DNA of 8,893 nucleotides from the NCBI GenBank assembly GCA_900543305.1, contig UQQZ01000094.1:1-8893 (forward strand). The letters run 5' to 3'. Within the stretch, counting starts at the first letter, position 1. Every line of letters begins with the position of its first letter. Made by a program: the position numbers and the translations under genes. Below are positions 1-5,999 of this stretch, piece by piece. The notes below the pieces were generated by a model. It saw only the letters and a program-made list of their open reading frames with translations, did no database searches and was not told where the DNA came from. The DNA is from an uncultured Oscillospiraceae bacterium. Its GTDB lineage: Bacteria; Bacillota; Clostridia; Oscillospirales; Acutalibacteraceae.

Positions 1-405
1 ATGTAGCGTACTATTTTGCAGCCACATGGGCAGCATCCGCTCTTGCAAAAATGTCTCAAACACACACTGTCCCTTTCCATTGGACAGAAAAAAGTGAAAA
101 TAAAACAACTCCTGGTTCTCCTTCACTGCACGGAACACGCTATCAAAAAATTCTGTGGTATTTTTGTCAAAATGATAGACTGAGACTGCTTCTATAAATT
201 TCTGGGCATATTCCAGTTCCAGGCAGTCAATCAGCTGATCCACTGTCTCATAATGCAGATAAAAGGTTCCTCGGTTGATTTTTGCCTCTCTGCAAATCTC
301 TGCAACTGAAACCTTCCCGGAGCTGCCCTTTTTCTTGAGAAGCTCTATAAAACTGGTTTGAATAAGCTGTTCCGTTTTTTCGGCACGCAGTTTTTTTCGG
401 TCCAC
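1..405 (-). CDS. TetR/AcrR-family transcriptional regulator, partial (N-terminal 135 residues)
   Basis: Reading the minus strand from a GTG at 405 gives 135 open codons that run off the left edge, so the C-terminal part is missing. The start is supported by a strong GGGGGGAA ribosome site seven bases upstream and an in-frame stop further upstream. Residues about 10-62 form a TetR-type DNA-binding domain: a basic first helix, then a helix-turn-helix at about 32-51 (VSVAEICREAKINRGTFYLH), with the family's typical T-F-Y-x-H-Y ending in the recognition helix. The rest is the beginning of the helical ligand-binding domain, rich in Phe and Tyr, with no recognisable ligand class. It is divergent from the oxidoreductase at 555, and a palindrome lies between them, so it probably controls that gene and itself. 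Codon use is clearly more A/T-rich than in the oxidoreductase. Family assignment is firm; the ligand is unknown. Confidence 0.9.
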   Translation of the reverse strand, partial: MDRKKLRAEKTEQLIQTSFIELLKKKGSSGKVSVAEICREAKINRGTFYLHYETVDQLIDCLELEYAQKFIEAVSVYHFDKNTTEFFDSVFRAVKENQELFYFHFFLSNGKGQCVFETFLQERMLPMWLQNSTLH

Positions 406-427
406 GGCGTTCCCCCCTAACCACAAA

Positions 428-433
428 ATTATA
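428..433 (-). promoter_or_regulatory. -10 box of the TetR-family regulator
   Basis: A perfect TATAAT reads on the minus strand here, 22 bases before the GTG start at 405. At a 17-base spacing the -35 position falls on 451-456, where the sequence (ACTGTT) is a poor -35 and lies inside the palindrome at 449-473. The regulator's promoter is therefore likely to be blocked when the palindrome is occupied, which is inference from layout. Confidence 0.5.
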
Positions 434-448
434 AAGCTGTTGGGTTGC

Positions 449-473
449 TAAACAGTTTGCAAAAAACTGTCTA
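449..473. promoter_or_regulatory. Palindromic operator candidate between the TetR regulator and the oxidoreductase
   Basis: ACAGTTT at 452-458 and AAACTGT at 464-470 are perfect inverted copies separated by five bases. One mismatch further out, TA at 449-450 pairs with TA at 472-473. Size and symmetry fit a TetR-family dimer site. The palindrome ends one base before the -35 box at 474 and covers the expected -35 region of the divergent regulator gene, so one bound dimer could affect both promoters. Binding is inferred, not shown. Confidence 0.6.
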
Positions 474-502
474 TTGAACGAAGTCTGGCAACATTATACA
501 AT
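474..502 (+). promoter_or_regulatory. Sigma-A-type promoter of the oxidoreductase
   Basis: TTGAAC at 474-479 and TACAAT at 497-502 are separated by exactly 17 bases, a near-consensus vegetative promoter. Transcription would begin near 509, leaving a leader of about 45 bases before the ATG at 555. The promoter directly follows the palindrome at 449-473. Its position means the in-frame TTG at 474 is part of the -35 box and not a start codon. Confidence 0.65.
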
Positions 503-554
503 AATTAAGGAGTACAATCAACACACTGTTCATTTATTGGAAGGAGCACCTTTT

Positions 555-2606
555 ATGAAGAAAGAATATGAGATCTTGTTCACCCCGGCAAAAATCGGGA
601 CCTGCGAGATCAAGAACCGCTTTGTCATGGAGCCCATGGAAGGCACCAGCATGATTAGCTGGCTGATGGCAAAGGGCTATGATCCGGATGTTCACGACTT
701 GCTGGTGGAGCGCGCCAAAGACGGCGTGGGACTGATCATCCCTGGAGCCGTTTTCGTTTTGAGCACCGCTGGCCACCAATGGGTGAGCGACCACCCCGAA
801 GCCTTCCAGGGCGTTAAGGAAACCATGGACGAGATCCACAGCTATGGCTCCAAATGTTTCTTCCAGCTCTCCTGCGGACTGGGCCGTAACTTCCCGCTAA
901 CTACCGAGATAGTAGAAAATTACGACAAGGTCAAGAAAATGTTGGATCTGGAAGGTTCTATGGCCACTGCCGATGCTGGCCTGCCCAACGTTTGGGCCCC
1001 CCAGATCAAGACCTCTCAGCTCACAGCGGAACAGATCCAAGACTATGTCCACTGCATGGCAGAAACCGCTTATCTGTGTAAGCAAAACGGCGTGGATGGT
1101 GTGGATGTCCACGCGGTACACGAGGGGTACTTGCTGGACCAGTTCACCTTGCCTTACACCAATCACCGCACTGATGAATATGGCGGCACTTTGGAAAACC
1201 GTCTGCGCTTTGTGTGTGATGTTGTCAAAGCCATCAAGGCCCGCTGCGGTCAGGACTACCCTGTTACGCTGCGGTTCTCCGTCACTTCCCGCACCAAGGA
1301 TTTCAACCATGGTATCATTCCCCAGGACACCAAGTCCGTGGAGATCGGCCGTACCCTGGATGAAGCTAAAAAGGCCATTCAGATCCTGTCCGACGCCGGG
1401 TTCGACGGTTTCAACACCGACAACGGCACCTATGACGCCTGGTACTATGCCCATCCCCCTGTGTACATGCCCCTCAACTGCAACCTGAAAGAATCGGAAG
1501 AGGTAAAGCCCTATACGGATAAGCCCATTATTTGCGCTGGGCGTATGCAGCTGGACGCTGCTGCCAAGGCTATCTCTGAGGGCAAGATCGACATGGTGGG
1601 TATTGCCCGGCAATTCCTCACCGATCCCCAATACCTGACCAAGATCCGTGAGGACAAGCTGGAGGAGATCCGTCCCTGCATTTCCTGCCACATTGGCTGC
1701 TTTGCTCTGGGCTTGTGGAAAGACAGCGGCGCGGTCGCAGATCTGAGCCGTCCCACTGGTATCTGCGCTTTGAACCCCTACACCCGCAACGAGAAGAAAT
1801 ACGCGGTTGTCCCTGCCAAGGAACCCAAAAAGATCGCGGTCATCGGCGGCGGCATTGCCGGTATGGAGTTTGCTCTCCAGGCCGCGAAGCGGGGCCACTC
1901 TGTCACTCTGTATGAGAAGAGCGGTCAGCTGGGCGGTGTGTTCATCCAGGCAGCTCGGTTTTCCTTCAAAGAGAAGGACCGGGATCTGCTGGCCTATTAT
2001 CGCAATCAGATTGCCCAGTCCTCTGTGGAAGTCAAGATGAACACAGAAGTCCACTCCCTGGATGAGCTGGACGCCGACGATATTGTCATTGCCACCGGTT
2101 CCGCGAAAACTCGGACCCTGCAGATTGGGGAGGGCAAGGCCATCACCGCAGTGGATTTCCTCAAAGGAGACATGTCCTGCGGAGACAAAGTGGCCATCAT
2201 CGGCGGCGGCTTGACTGGCTGCGAGATTGCCTATGAGCTAGCTCTCCAAGGCAAGCACCCTTACATTATTGAGATGCAGAAGGACATCCTAATGATCCCC
2301 GGTTCCTGCATGGCCAATACCAACTTCCTGCGGGATGCCTTCGACTATTATGGCGTGGAGCGTTACACTTCTGCCACCACTGAGAAAATCGAAGAAGGCT
2401 CGATCACCATCAAGTTGGAGGACGGCACGGAGAAAACCCTGCCCATGAATGACTGCATTGTCTCCATCGGCTACGAAAAGGGCGTCCCCTTCCAGTATGA
2501 CGAGAGCAAGGGGCATGTGTACACAATCGGTGACGCCTCTCGGGTTTCCAATCTGATGAACGCCATCTGGGGGGCTAACGACCTGGTGTTGGAACACTTC
2601 CAGTAA
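555..2606 (+). CDS. FMN/[4Fe-4S]/FAD NAD(P)H-dependent enoate reductase-type oxidoreductase (2,4-dienoyl-CoA reductase/BaiCD-BaiH class)
   Basis: Encodes 683 residues, normal length for the class (about 640-680). The start is the ATG at 555, preceded by AAGGAG nine bases upstream; the same frame is open back to 474 but that part is promoter. Residues 1-370 form the Old Yellow Enzyme TIM barrel that binds FMN. HAVHEGYLLDQF at 186-197 carries the tyrosine (Y192) matching the catalytic tyrosine of E. coli FadH, and the barrel ends with AGR (328-330) and GIARQFL (349-355) phosphate-binding segments. C375, C378, C382 and C404 should ligate a [4Fe-4S] cluster. Two nucleotide-binding folds follow: VIGGGIAG (429-436, FAD) and IIGGGLTG (548-555, NAD(P)H), with ATGS at 513-516 and GD at 659-660. 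Such enzymes move hydride from NAD(P)H through FAD, Fe-S and FMN to reduce an activated C=C bond in the cytoplasm. Many codons end in C or G, unlike its neighbours. The substrate (enoyl-CoA, enoate, steroid or bile acid) cannot be told. Confidence 0.92.
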   Translation: MKKEYEILFTPAKIGTCEIKNRFVMEPMEGTSMISWLMAKGYDPDVHDLLVERAKDGVGLIIPGAVFVLSTAGHQWVSDHPEAFQGVKETMDEIHSYGSKCFFQLSCGLGRNFPLTTEIVENYDKVKKMLDLEGSMATADAGLPNVWAPQIKTSQLTAEQIQDYVHCMAETAYLCKQNGVDGVDVHAVHEGYLLDQFTLPYTNHRTDEYGGTLENRLRFVCDVVKAIKARCGQDYPVTLRFSVTSRTKDFNHGIIPQDTKSVEIGRTLDEAKKAIQILSDAGFDGFNTDNGTYDAWYYAHPPVYMPLNCNLKESEEVKPYTDKPIICAGRMQLDAAAKAISEGKIDMVGIARQFLTDPQYLTKIREDKLEEIRPCISCHIGCFALGLWKDSGAVADLSRPTGICALNPYTRNEKKYAVVPAKEPKKIAVIGGGIAGMEFALQAAKRGHSVTLYEKSGQLGGVFIQAARFSFKEKDRDLLAYYRNQIAQSSVEVKMNTEVHSLDELDADDIVIATGSAKTRTLQIGEGKAITAVDFLKGDMSCGDKVAIIGGGLTGCEIAYELALQGKHPYIIEMQKDILMIPGSCMANTNFLRDAFDYYGVERYTSATTEKIEEGSITIKLEDGTEKTLPMNDCIVSIGYEKGVPFQYDESKGHVYTIGDASRVSNLMNAIWGANDLVLEHFQ

Positions 2607-2710
2607 ATTGTTTATCTAATTTGCTCTTAGCTTAATAAAATCAAACTCCCTGGCAAACTAAGGGTGTTCCTCAGGCCTAACATGAAACCGCCCTCGTACC
2701 CCTTTAAAAT

Positions 2711-3611
2711 TGAACCGAACCAGTAAAAACGGACAATAGACAAAAGCCCCCCTGATGTAGGAAAATGAAAGTACTAAATCAGGGGGGCTTACTATAAGTA
2801 AAGAAAATTACACGCATATGCGGGAATTGTTTTGGAAAAATCGAAGCGATGCTTGATCAGGGAAAACGTAAAGAGAAGTGGCGGAGTGCTTTGTATTTCG
2901 GGATAAAAATGTCGTAAAAAGACTTATGAAATGGGAGAGAGCCAAACCACGAAAGCAAGAAGCAGGAATTGCGATTATACCCAAGGGACGGCCACGAAAA
3001 TATGCTGAGCCCAGAGACATTGTTGCGGAGCAGGCATACGAGATCCGGCGTTTGCGAATACCAAAATCTTTTCAACCGAGATTTTTATGCCGAAACACCA
3101 AACTGCAAATGGGTGACCGATATTTCCTGTATTCATACCAGACAGGGCGTATTGTACCTGTCCATGATCCGGGATCCGTACGACAACAGCATTGTGGTGT
3201 ACAAGAAAGGAACGGAGCAAAGCGTGGATCTTGTTCTGGATACCATTCGCCTAGTAATGAAGCAAGAAAAAAAGATCTCCACCTCCGCAGCGACCAAGGT
3301 GCTCAGTACGCCTCACAAGCATATTTTGAGCTGACTCAACAAATACGGCATTACGCCTTCGATTTCAATACGTGGGGAACCGTATGACGATGCTATGGCG
3401 GAAAATTTCTTTTCCATTTTAAAAACAGAGTGCATCTACCGCCACAAATCGGCGACCTTCTCTGAAGCCAATGAGATGATTGACCGCTACATCCACTTTT
3501 ATAACCACGAGCGCATCCAAAGTAAAACAGGAGTGGCGCCACTCCTGCTAAAATCCAGTATTCCTGCTCAGGGACTCTTTTTGTGCTGCCTGCACAATCT
3601 GGGGCGGTTAA
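2711..3611 (+). mobile_element. Decayed IS3-family insertion sequence
   Basis: The coding remnant at about 2818-3619 is an IS3-type transposase. Its ends carry related imperfect inverted repeats: the left end from 2711 (TGAACCGAACCAG) resembles the reverse complement of the right end near 3611 (TTAACCGCCCCAG), and both continue into an ACAAAA-type stretch. The exact tips and the target duplication are not clear; no convincing flanking direct repeat is visible. The element has an internal deletion and several frame changes, so it cannot make its own transposase. Confidence 0.72.
2744..2790. terminator. Strong hairpin just inside the left end of the IS (13-bp perfect stem)
   Basis: AAGCCCCCCTGAT at 2744-2756 and ATCAGGGGGGCTT at 2778-2790 are perfect reverse complements around a 21-base loop. 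Read on the minus strand the stem is followed by a short T-rich tail (CTTTTGTCTATTGT). Read on the plus strand there is no real T-run. It may end or slow transcripts entering the element from the oxidoreductase side, which has no clear terminator of its own in 2607-2710. A role as a transcription shield for the IS is inference. Confidence 0.5.
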
Positions 3612-3619
3612 AGCCATAG
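2818..3619 (+). pseudogene. IS3-family transposase OrfA-OrfB remnant, frameshifted and internally deleted
   Basis: An OrfA-like piece is readable first: EAMLDQGKRKEKWRSALYFG near 2843-2902 in one frame, then KNVVKRLMKWERAK, a GRPRKYAEP segment and IVAEQAYEIRRL in another to about 3050. The sequence then jumps straight to the middle of OrfB (YQNLFNRDFYAETPNCKWVT from about 3058), so the first third or so of OrfB, with its HTH_21-type region, is missing. The three acidic catalytic residues of the DDE core can still be found but in different frames: D in WVTDIS (about 3110-3130), D in RSDQG (about 3286-3300), and E in FSILKTE (about 3410-3430). The last part, ending YIHFYNHERIQSKTG, is intact in frame. 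At least five frame changes are needed to join these pieces. Related full-length elements are common in gut Clostridia by recollection. Confidence 0.88.
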
Positions 3620-3808
3620 AGTTTCCGGGTGGCTCTTCTAAATGGAATAACGCCCTAGCCAATTTCCAGAAGGTCATAACATTAGATAGAAGAAGAGGTA
3701 GGACAGACCATACCGCCGATCCTATTTGGTGGTATTTGCTCCAGAATTTGACCCAGATTCAGGCCAAATCAAAATGGGTCAAATCTGGGTCAGTTCCCAA
3801 AAGGAAGC
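3620..3808. other. Non-coding stretch with short inverted and direct repeats
   Basis: No gene is supported in the 350 or so bases between the IS remnant and the tRNA. Open frames exist on the plus strand but lack a ribosome site, read through a terminator hairpin, and resemble nothing recognised. The stretch holds ATACCGCC (3710-3717) facing GGTGGTAT (3728-3735), with ATACCGCC again at 3892-3899. GCCAAATCAA occurs at 3763-3772 and again at 3897-3906. These look like remains of a further mobile element, which is inference. Confidence 0.4.
3749..3792. repeat. Perfect 11-bp inverted repeat with three TGGGTCA-type units
   Basis: TGACCCAGATT at 3749-3759 and AATCTGGGTCA at 3782-3792 are perfect reverse complements. 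An additional direct TGGGTCA lies at 3775-3781, exactly 11 bases before the one at 3786-3792, so the heptamer occurs three times in 44 bases. Multiple TGGGTCAAA-like units are known near the ends of many IS21-family elements, where they bind transposase; matching this site to that family is inference, as no istA/istB coding remains are visible. Confidence 0.6.
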
Positions 3809-3848
3809 AAAAACCACCCCGGAGCCGCAAGGCTCAGAGGTGGTTTTT
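3809..3848. terminator. Bidirectional intrinsic terminator
   Basis: AAAAACCACC at 3809-3818 pairs with GGTGGTTTTT at 3839-3848. Inside it GAGCC (3822-3826) pairs with GGCTC (3831-3835) around a GCAA tetraloop. Each strand ends the GC-rich stem with TTTTT, so termination could occur in both directions. No intact gene in the window obviously needs it; it may mark the end of a lost gene or isolate the tRNA from the IS debris. Confidence 0.75.
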
Positions 3849-3931
3849 CCCTGCCGATTTTTCAGAAAAAACAGTGCTATTTACACAACAGATACCGCCA
3901 AATCAAGGGAGCGTGCTGGCAGTATCCCACA

Positions 3932-3970
3932 AAAAAGCAAGAGAAAACCCCAAGTAATAAAACCTGGGGT
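3932..3970 (-). terminator. Terminator of the initiator tRNA transcript
   Basis: On the minus strand ACCCCAGG (3970-3963) pairs with CTTGGGGT (3954-3947), with one G-U pair and an eight-base loop. It is followed by TTT and, a little later, a second T-run (complement of AAAAAA at 3931-3936). It starts four bases after the encoded CCA of the tRNA, so it should end that transcript. Confidence 0.7.
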
Positions 3971-3973
3971 CTT

Positions 3974-4050
<77 letters not shown>

Positions 4051-4084
4051 ATATTTACTTGTGCTCTCGTTTGACAGCTTCATT

Positions 4085-4113
4085 ATTATAATACATGCAT
4101 TTAAAAAATGCAA
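4085..4113 (-). promoter_or_regulatory. Promoter of the initiator tRNA
   Basis: On the minus strand TTGCAT (4113-4108) and a perfect TATAAT (4090-4085) are spaced by 17 bases, so transcription would start near 4078, some 28 bases before the mature 5' end at 4050. A 17-base palindrome (TGCATTT, three A, AAATGCA) at 4096-4112 overlaps the -35 box and spacer. Whether that palindrome binds anything is unknown. Confidence 0.7.
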
Positions 4114-4172
4114 GAGGTATTTTCAAAAAAATAAAAATTTTTGAATCGTCTTTTCACGCCCAAAATGAGGCC

Positions 4173-4201
4173 TTTATTTTTAGAATGTCTTCGTTTATAA
4201 T
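4173..4201 (+). promoter_or_regulatory. Probable promoter of the hprK operon
   Basis: A perfect TATAAT at 4196-4201 stands 17 bases after TTTATT at 4173-4178, a weak -35. Transcription would begin near 4208, giving a leader of about 65 bases before hprK. The -10 is convincing and the -35 is not. The rest of the 4114-4172 stretch is A/T-rich with an 8-bp TTCAAAAA/TTTTTGAA inverted repeat (4122-4145) and no other recognisable site. Confidence 0.45.
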
Positions 4202-4272
4202 AATAGAATACGTGGGAAGTTGCTTCTGGCGATCTGGCCGGAGCGAGACGATCAAAAGAGAGGATGTTTAGC

Positions 4273-5238
4273 ATGATCGAAGAATATTCCATCCCCCTGG
4301 CGAAAATTATTAAAGAATTGGGGCTGAGGGAAGTCCATCTGCCTTGTGCCGCTGAAGAAATTCTCATCCGTTCCCGTGATGTGATTCGTCCCGGTTTGGA
4401 ACTTTACGGATTCTGTGACTATTTTGATCCCCATCGAATTACTGTTTTGGGCCGGTCGGAAATTGCCATGCTCAACAGTATTGGAGAAGAGAAAAAGGCC
4501 GCTGCCATCGATCACTTTTTTGCACTTCATCCGGCAACGGTTATCGTAGCCCGAGGCATTGATCCCTGTTCTTTCATGCGGGAGGCAGCAGAACGCTATG
4601 ACATCCCTCTGGTTTCCTCCAAGGATTCCACTTCCAATGTGGTAGCTGATCTAGTTTCCCTGCTGAATGTGGAACTAGCACCTCGGATTACCCGCCACGG
4701 TGTGTTAATTGAAGTGTACGGCGAAGGAATCCTCCTGGTAGGCGACAGCGGCGTGGGAAAAAGTGAAACTGCCATTGAGTTGATCAAACGAGGCCACCGG
4801 TTGATCGCTGACGACGCGGTGGAGATTCGCCGTGTGTCCAGCAAGTCCCTGGTGGGCCAAGCGCCTGAAAACATCCGCCATTTTATTGAACTTCGGGGTA
4901 TCGGCATCATCAATGCCCGGAGAATTTTTGGTATGGGCGCTGTCAAACTTTCGGAAAAGATTGACATGTGCATCAATATGGAGATCTGGGATGCCACCAA
5001 GGTTTATGACAGAATGGGAATAGACAGCGAATTTACAGAAATCCTGGGAATTCGGGTGCCGGTGCTTACCATTCCCGTAAAGCCGGGACGAAATCTGGCT
5101 GTCATTATCGAAGTGGCTGCCATGAATAACCGCCAGAAAAAGATGGGCTACAACGCTGCTCAGGAACTTCTGTCCAGTTTGGGAATGGACATCACGGAGT
5201 TCCAAGGAGACGACATTAAAAAGGACTTGGATATCTGA
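4273..5238 (+). CDS. hprK: HPr kinase/phosphorylase
   Basis: Bifunctional enzyme that phosphorylates and dephosphorylates Ser46 of HPr (and Crh where present), the switch for CcpA-dependent carbon catabolite control in Firmicutes. The 321 residues match the usual size (about 310). The N-terminal domain is residues 1-130. The kinase domain holds RHG (141-143), the Walker A loop GDSGVGKS (157-164), the DD pair at 180-181, and the family signature RGIGIINARRIF (208-219). TIPVKPGRNLAVIIEVAAMN near 266-285 is the conserved C-terminal region. The start is chosen at the ATG at 4273, because GAGAGG at 4258-4263 lies nine bases upstream; the in-frame ATG at 4264 directly touches that ribosome site and would add only MFS. 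First gene of a tight operon; its stop codon overlaps the next start. Confidence 0.97.
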   Translation: MIEEYSIPLAKIIKELGLREVHLPCAAEEILIRSRDVIRPGLELYGFCDYFDPHRITVLGRSEIAMLNSIGEEKKAAAIDHFFALHPATVIVARGIDPCSFMREAAERYDIPLVSSKDSTSNVVADLVSLLNVELAPRITRHGVLIEVYGEGILLVGDSGVGKSETAIELIKRGHRLIADDAVEIRRVSSKSLVGQAPENIRHFIELRGIGIINARRIFGMGAVKLSEKIDMCINMEIWDATKVYDRMGIDSEFTEILGIRVPVLTIPVKPGRNLAVIIEVAAMNNRQKKMGYNAAQELLSSLGMDITEFQGDDIKKDLDI

Positions 5239-5987
5239 TGAAACAAGCATATAGCATTATAGCAGATCTGCACACACATACCATTGCTTCCACCCATGCT
5301 TACAGTACTTTTTCGGAAATGGTGAGAGCCGCCGCGGAACGAGGCCTTTATGCGTTGGCCGTTACCGACCACGCCCGAACCATGCCGGGGGCTCCCAGAG
5401 AATGGTATTTTTCCTGCTTGCACGAGTTGCCACTCCACTACCGTGGGGTCATGACGATAGCAGGTATCGAGGCCAACGTGCTGGACTTTGAAGGAAATCT
5501 GGATCTGGAGAAAAAAGATGGGGAACGTTTGGACTGGGTCGTGGCGTCTATCCATCATCTGCCTTTGGTGGGACTGGAAGACCCGGACGTGGAAAAGTGC
5601 ACGCATTTGTGGCTGCAGGTAGCCAAAAATCCCAAGGTCAATGTAATTGGTCACAGCGGAGATCCTCTTTTTGCCTATGACTATGACCGCGTGATCCCTG
5701 TTTTTGGAGAAAACCACAAGTTGGTGGAGATCAATAATCACACTTTCGATGCGAGAAAGCAAAACGTGGAGAACTGTAAAAAGATCGCTTTGGCCTGTAA
5801 AAAATATGGGGTTCCCATCGTGGTGAATTCGGATGCTCACTTTGAAACCCAGGTGGGAAATTTTTCCCATGCCTTGGAGATGCTATCGGAATTCGATTTC
5901 CCGGAAGAACTGATTTTGAACGCATCTGCCCAGCGGTTAAACGACTATCTTTCCCGTTGGACTCATATCTTTGAACGGAGAAGCTGA
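5238..5987 (+). CDS. PHP-domain metal-dependent phosphoesterase (YcdX-like)
   Basis: 249 residues making one complete PHP (polymerase and histidinol phosphatase) domain, close in layout to the E. coli YcdX group. All expected metal ligands are visible: DLHTHT with H12 and H14, H20, DH at 44-45, E78 in GIEAN, HH at 106-107, H139 in VIGHSGDP, and D199/H201 in NSDAHF. These would bind a tri-nuclear metal centre that hydrolyses a phosphoester; the physiological substrate is not known and may be a sugar or nucleotide phosphate. The protein is soluble, with no signal peptide or membrane segment. The ATG overlaps the hprK stop by one base (TGATG), so translation is likely coupled, and murB begins 12 bases after its stop. 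A histidinol-phosphatase role is possible but no his gene is present nearby. Family certain, function open. Confidence 0.93.
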   Translation: MKQAYSIIADLHTHTIASTHAYSTFSEMVRAAAERGLYALAVTDHARTMPGAPREWYFSCLHELPLHYRGVMTIAGIEANVLDFEGNLDLEKKDGERLDWVVASIHHLPLVGLEDPDVEKCTHLWLQVAKNPKVNVIGHSGDPLFAYDYDRVIPVFGENHKLVEINNHTFDARKQNVENCKKIALACKKYGVPIVVNSDAHFETQVGNFSHALEMLSEFDFPEELILNASAQRLNDYLSRWTHIFERRS

Positions 5988-5999
5988 GAGGAGACGTCT

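Noticed and set aside
474..554. A 27-residue N-terminal extension of the oxidoreductase from a TTG at 474
   Set aside because: The TTG is part of the -35 box, the stretch contains the -10 box, there is no ribosome site before it, and the homologous N-terminus (MKKEYEILFTPAKIG) begins at the ATG at 555 after AAGGAG.
897..2054. Long open frame on the minus strand (385 codons) inside the oxidoreductase
   Set aside because: It is the antisense shadow of a GC3-rich gene. The plus-strand frame has a full set of family motifs, and the minus-strand product resembles no family.
2607..2710. Intrinsic terminator for the oxidoreductase straight after its stop
   Set aside because: Only short, weak pairings (for example CCTG/CAGG) are present and no T-run follows.
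3583..3957. Plus-strand open frames of 124 and 89 codons between the IS and the tRNA
   Set aside because: No ribosome site; they begin in the IS end or run through the terminator hairpin at 3809-3848; the product resembles no known family. I could not fully exclude a gene fragment upstream of the hairpin.
4264..4272. hprK start at the first ATG (4264)
   Set aside because: The ribosome site GAGAGG ends directly before this ATG, leaving no spacing, while the ATG at 4273 has nine bases.
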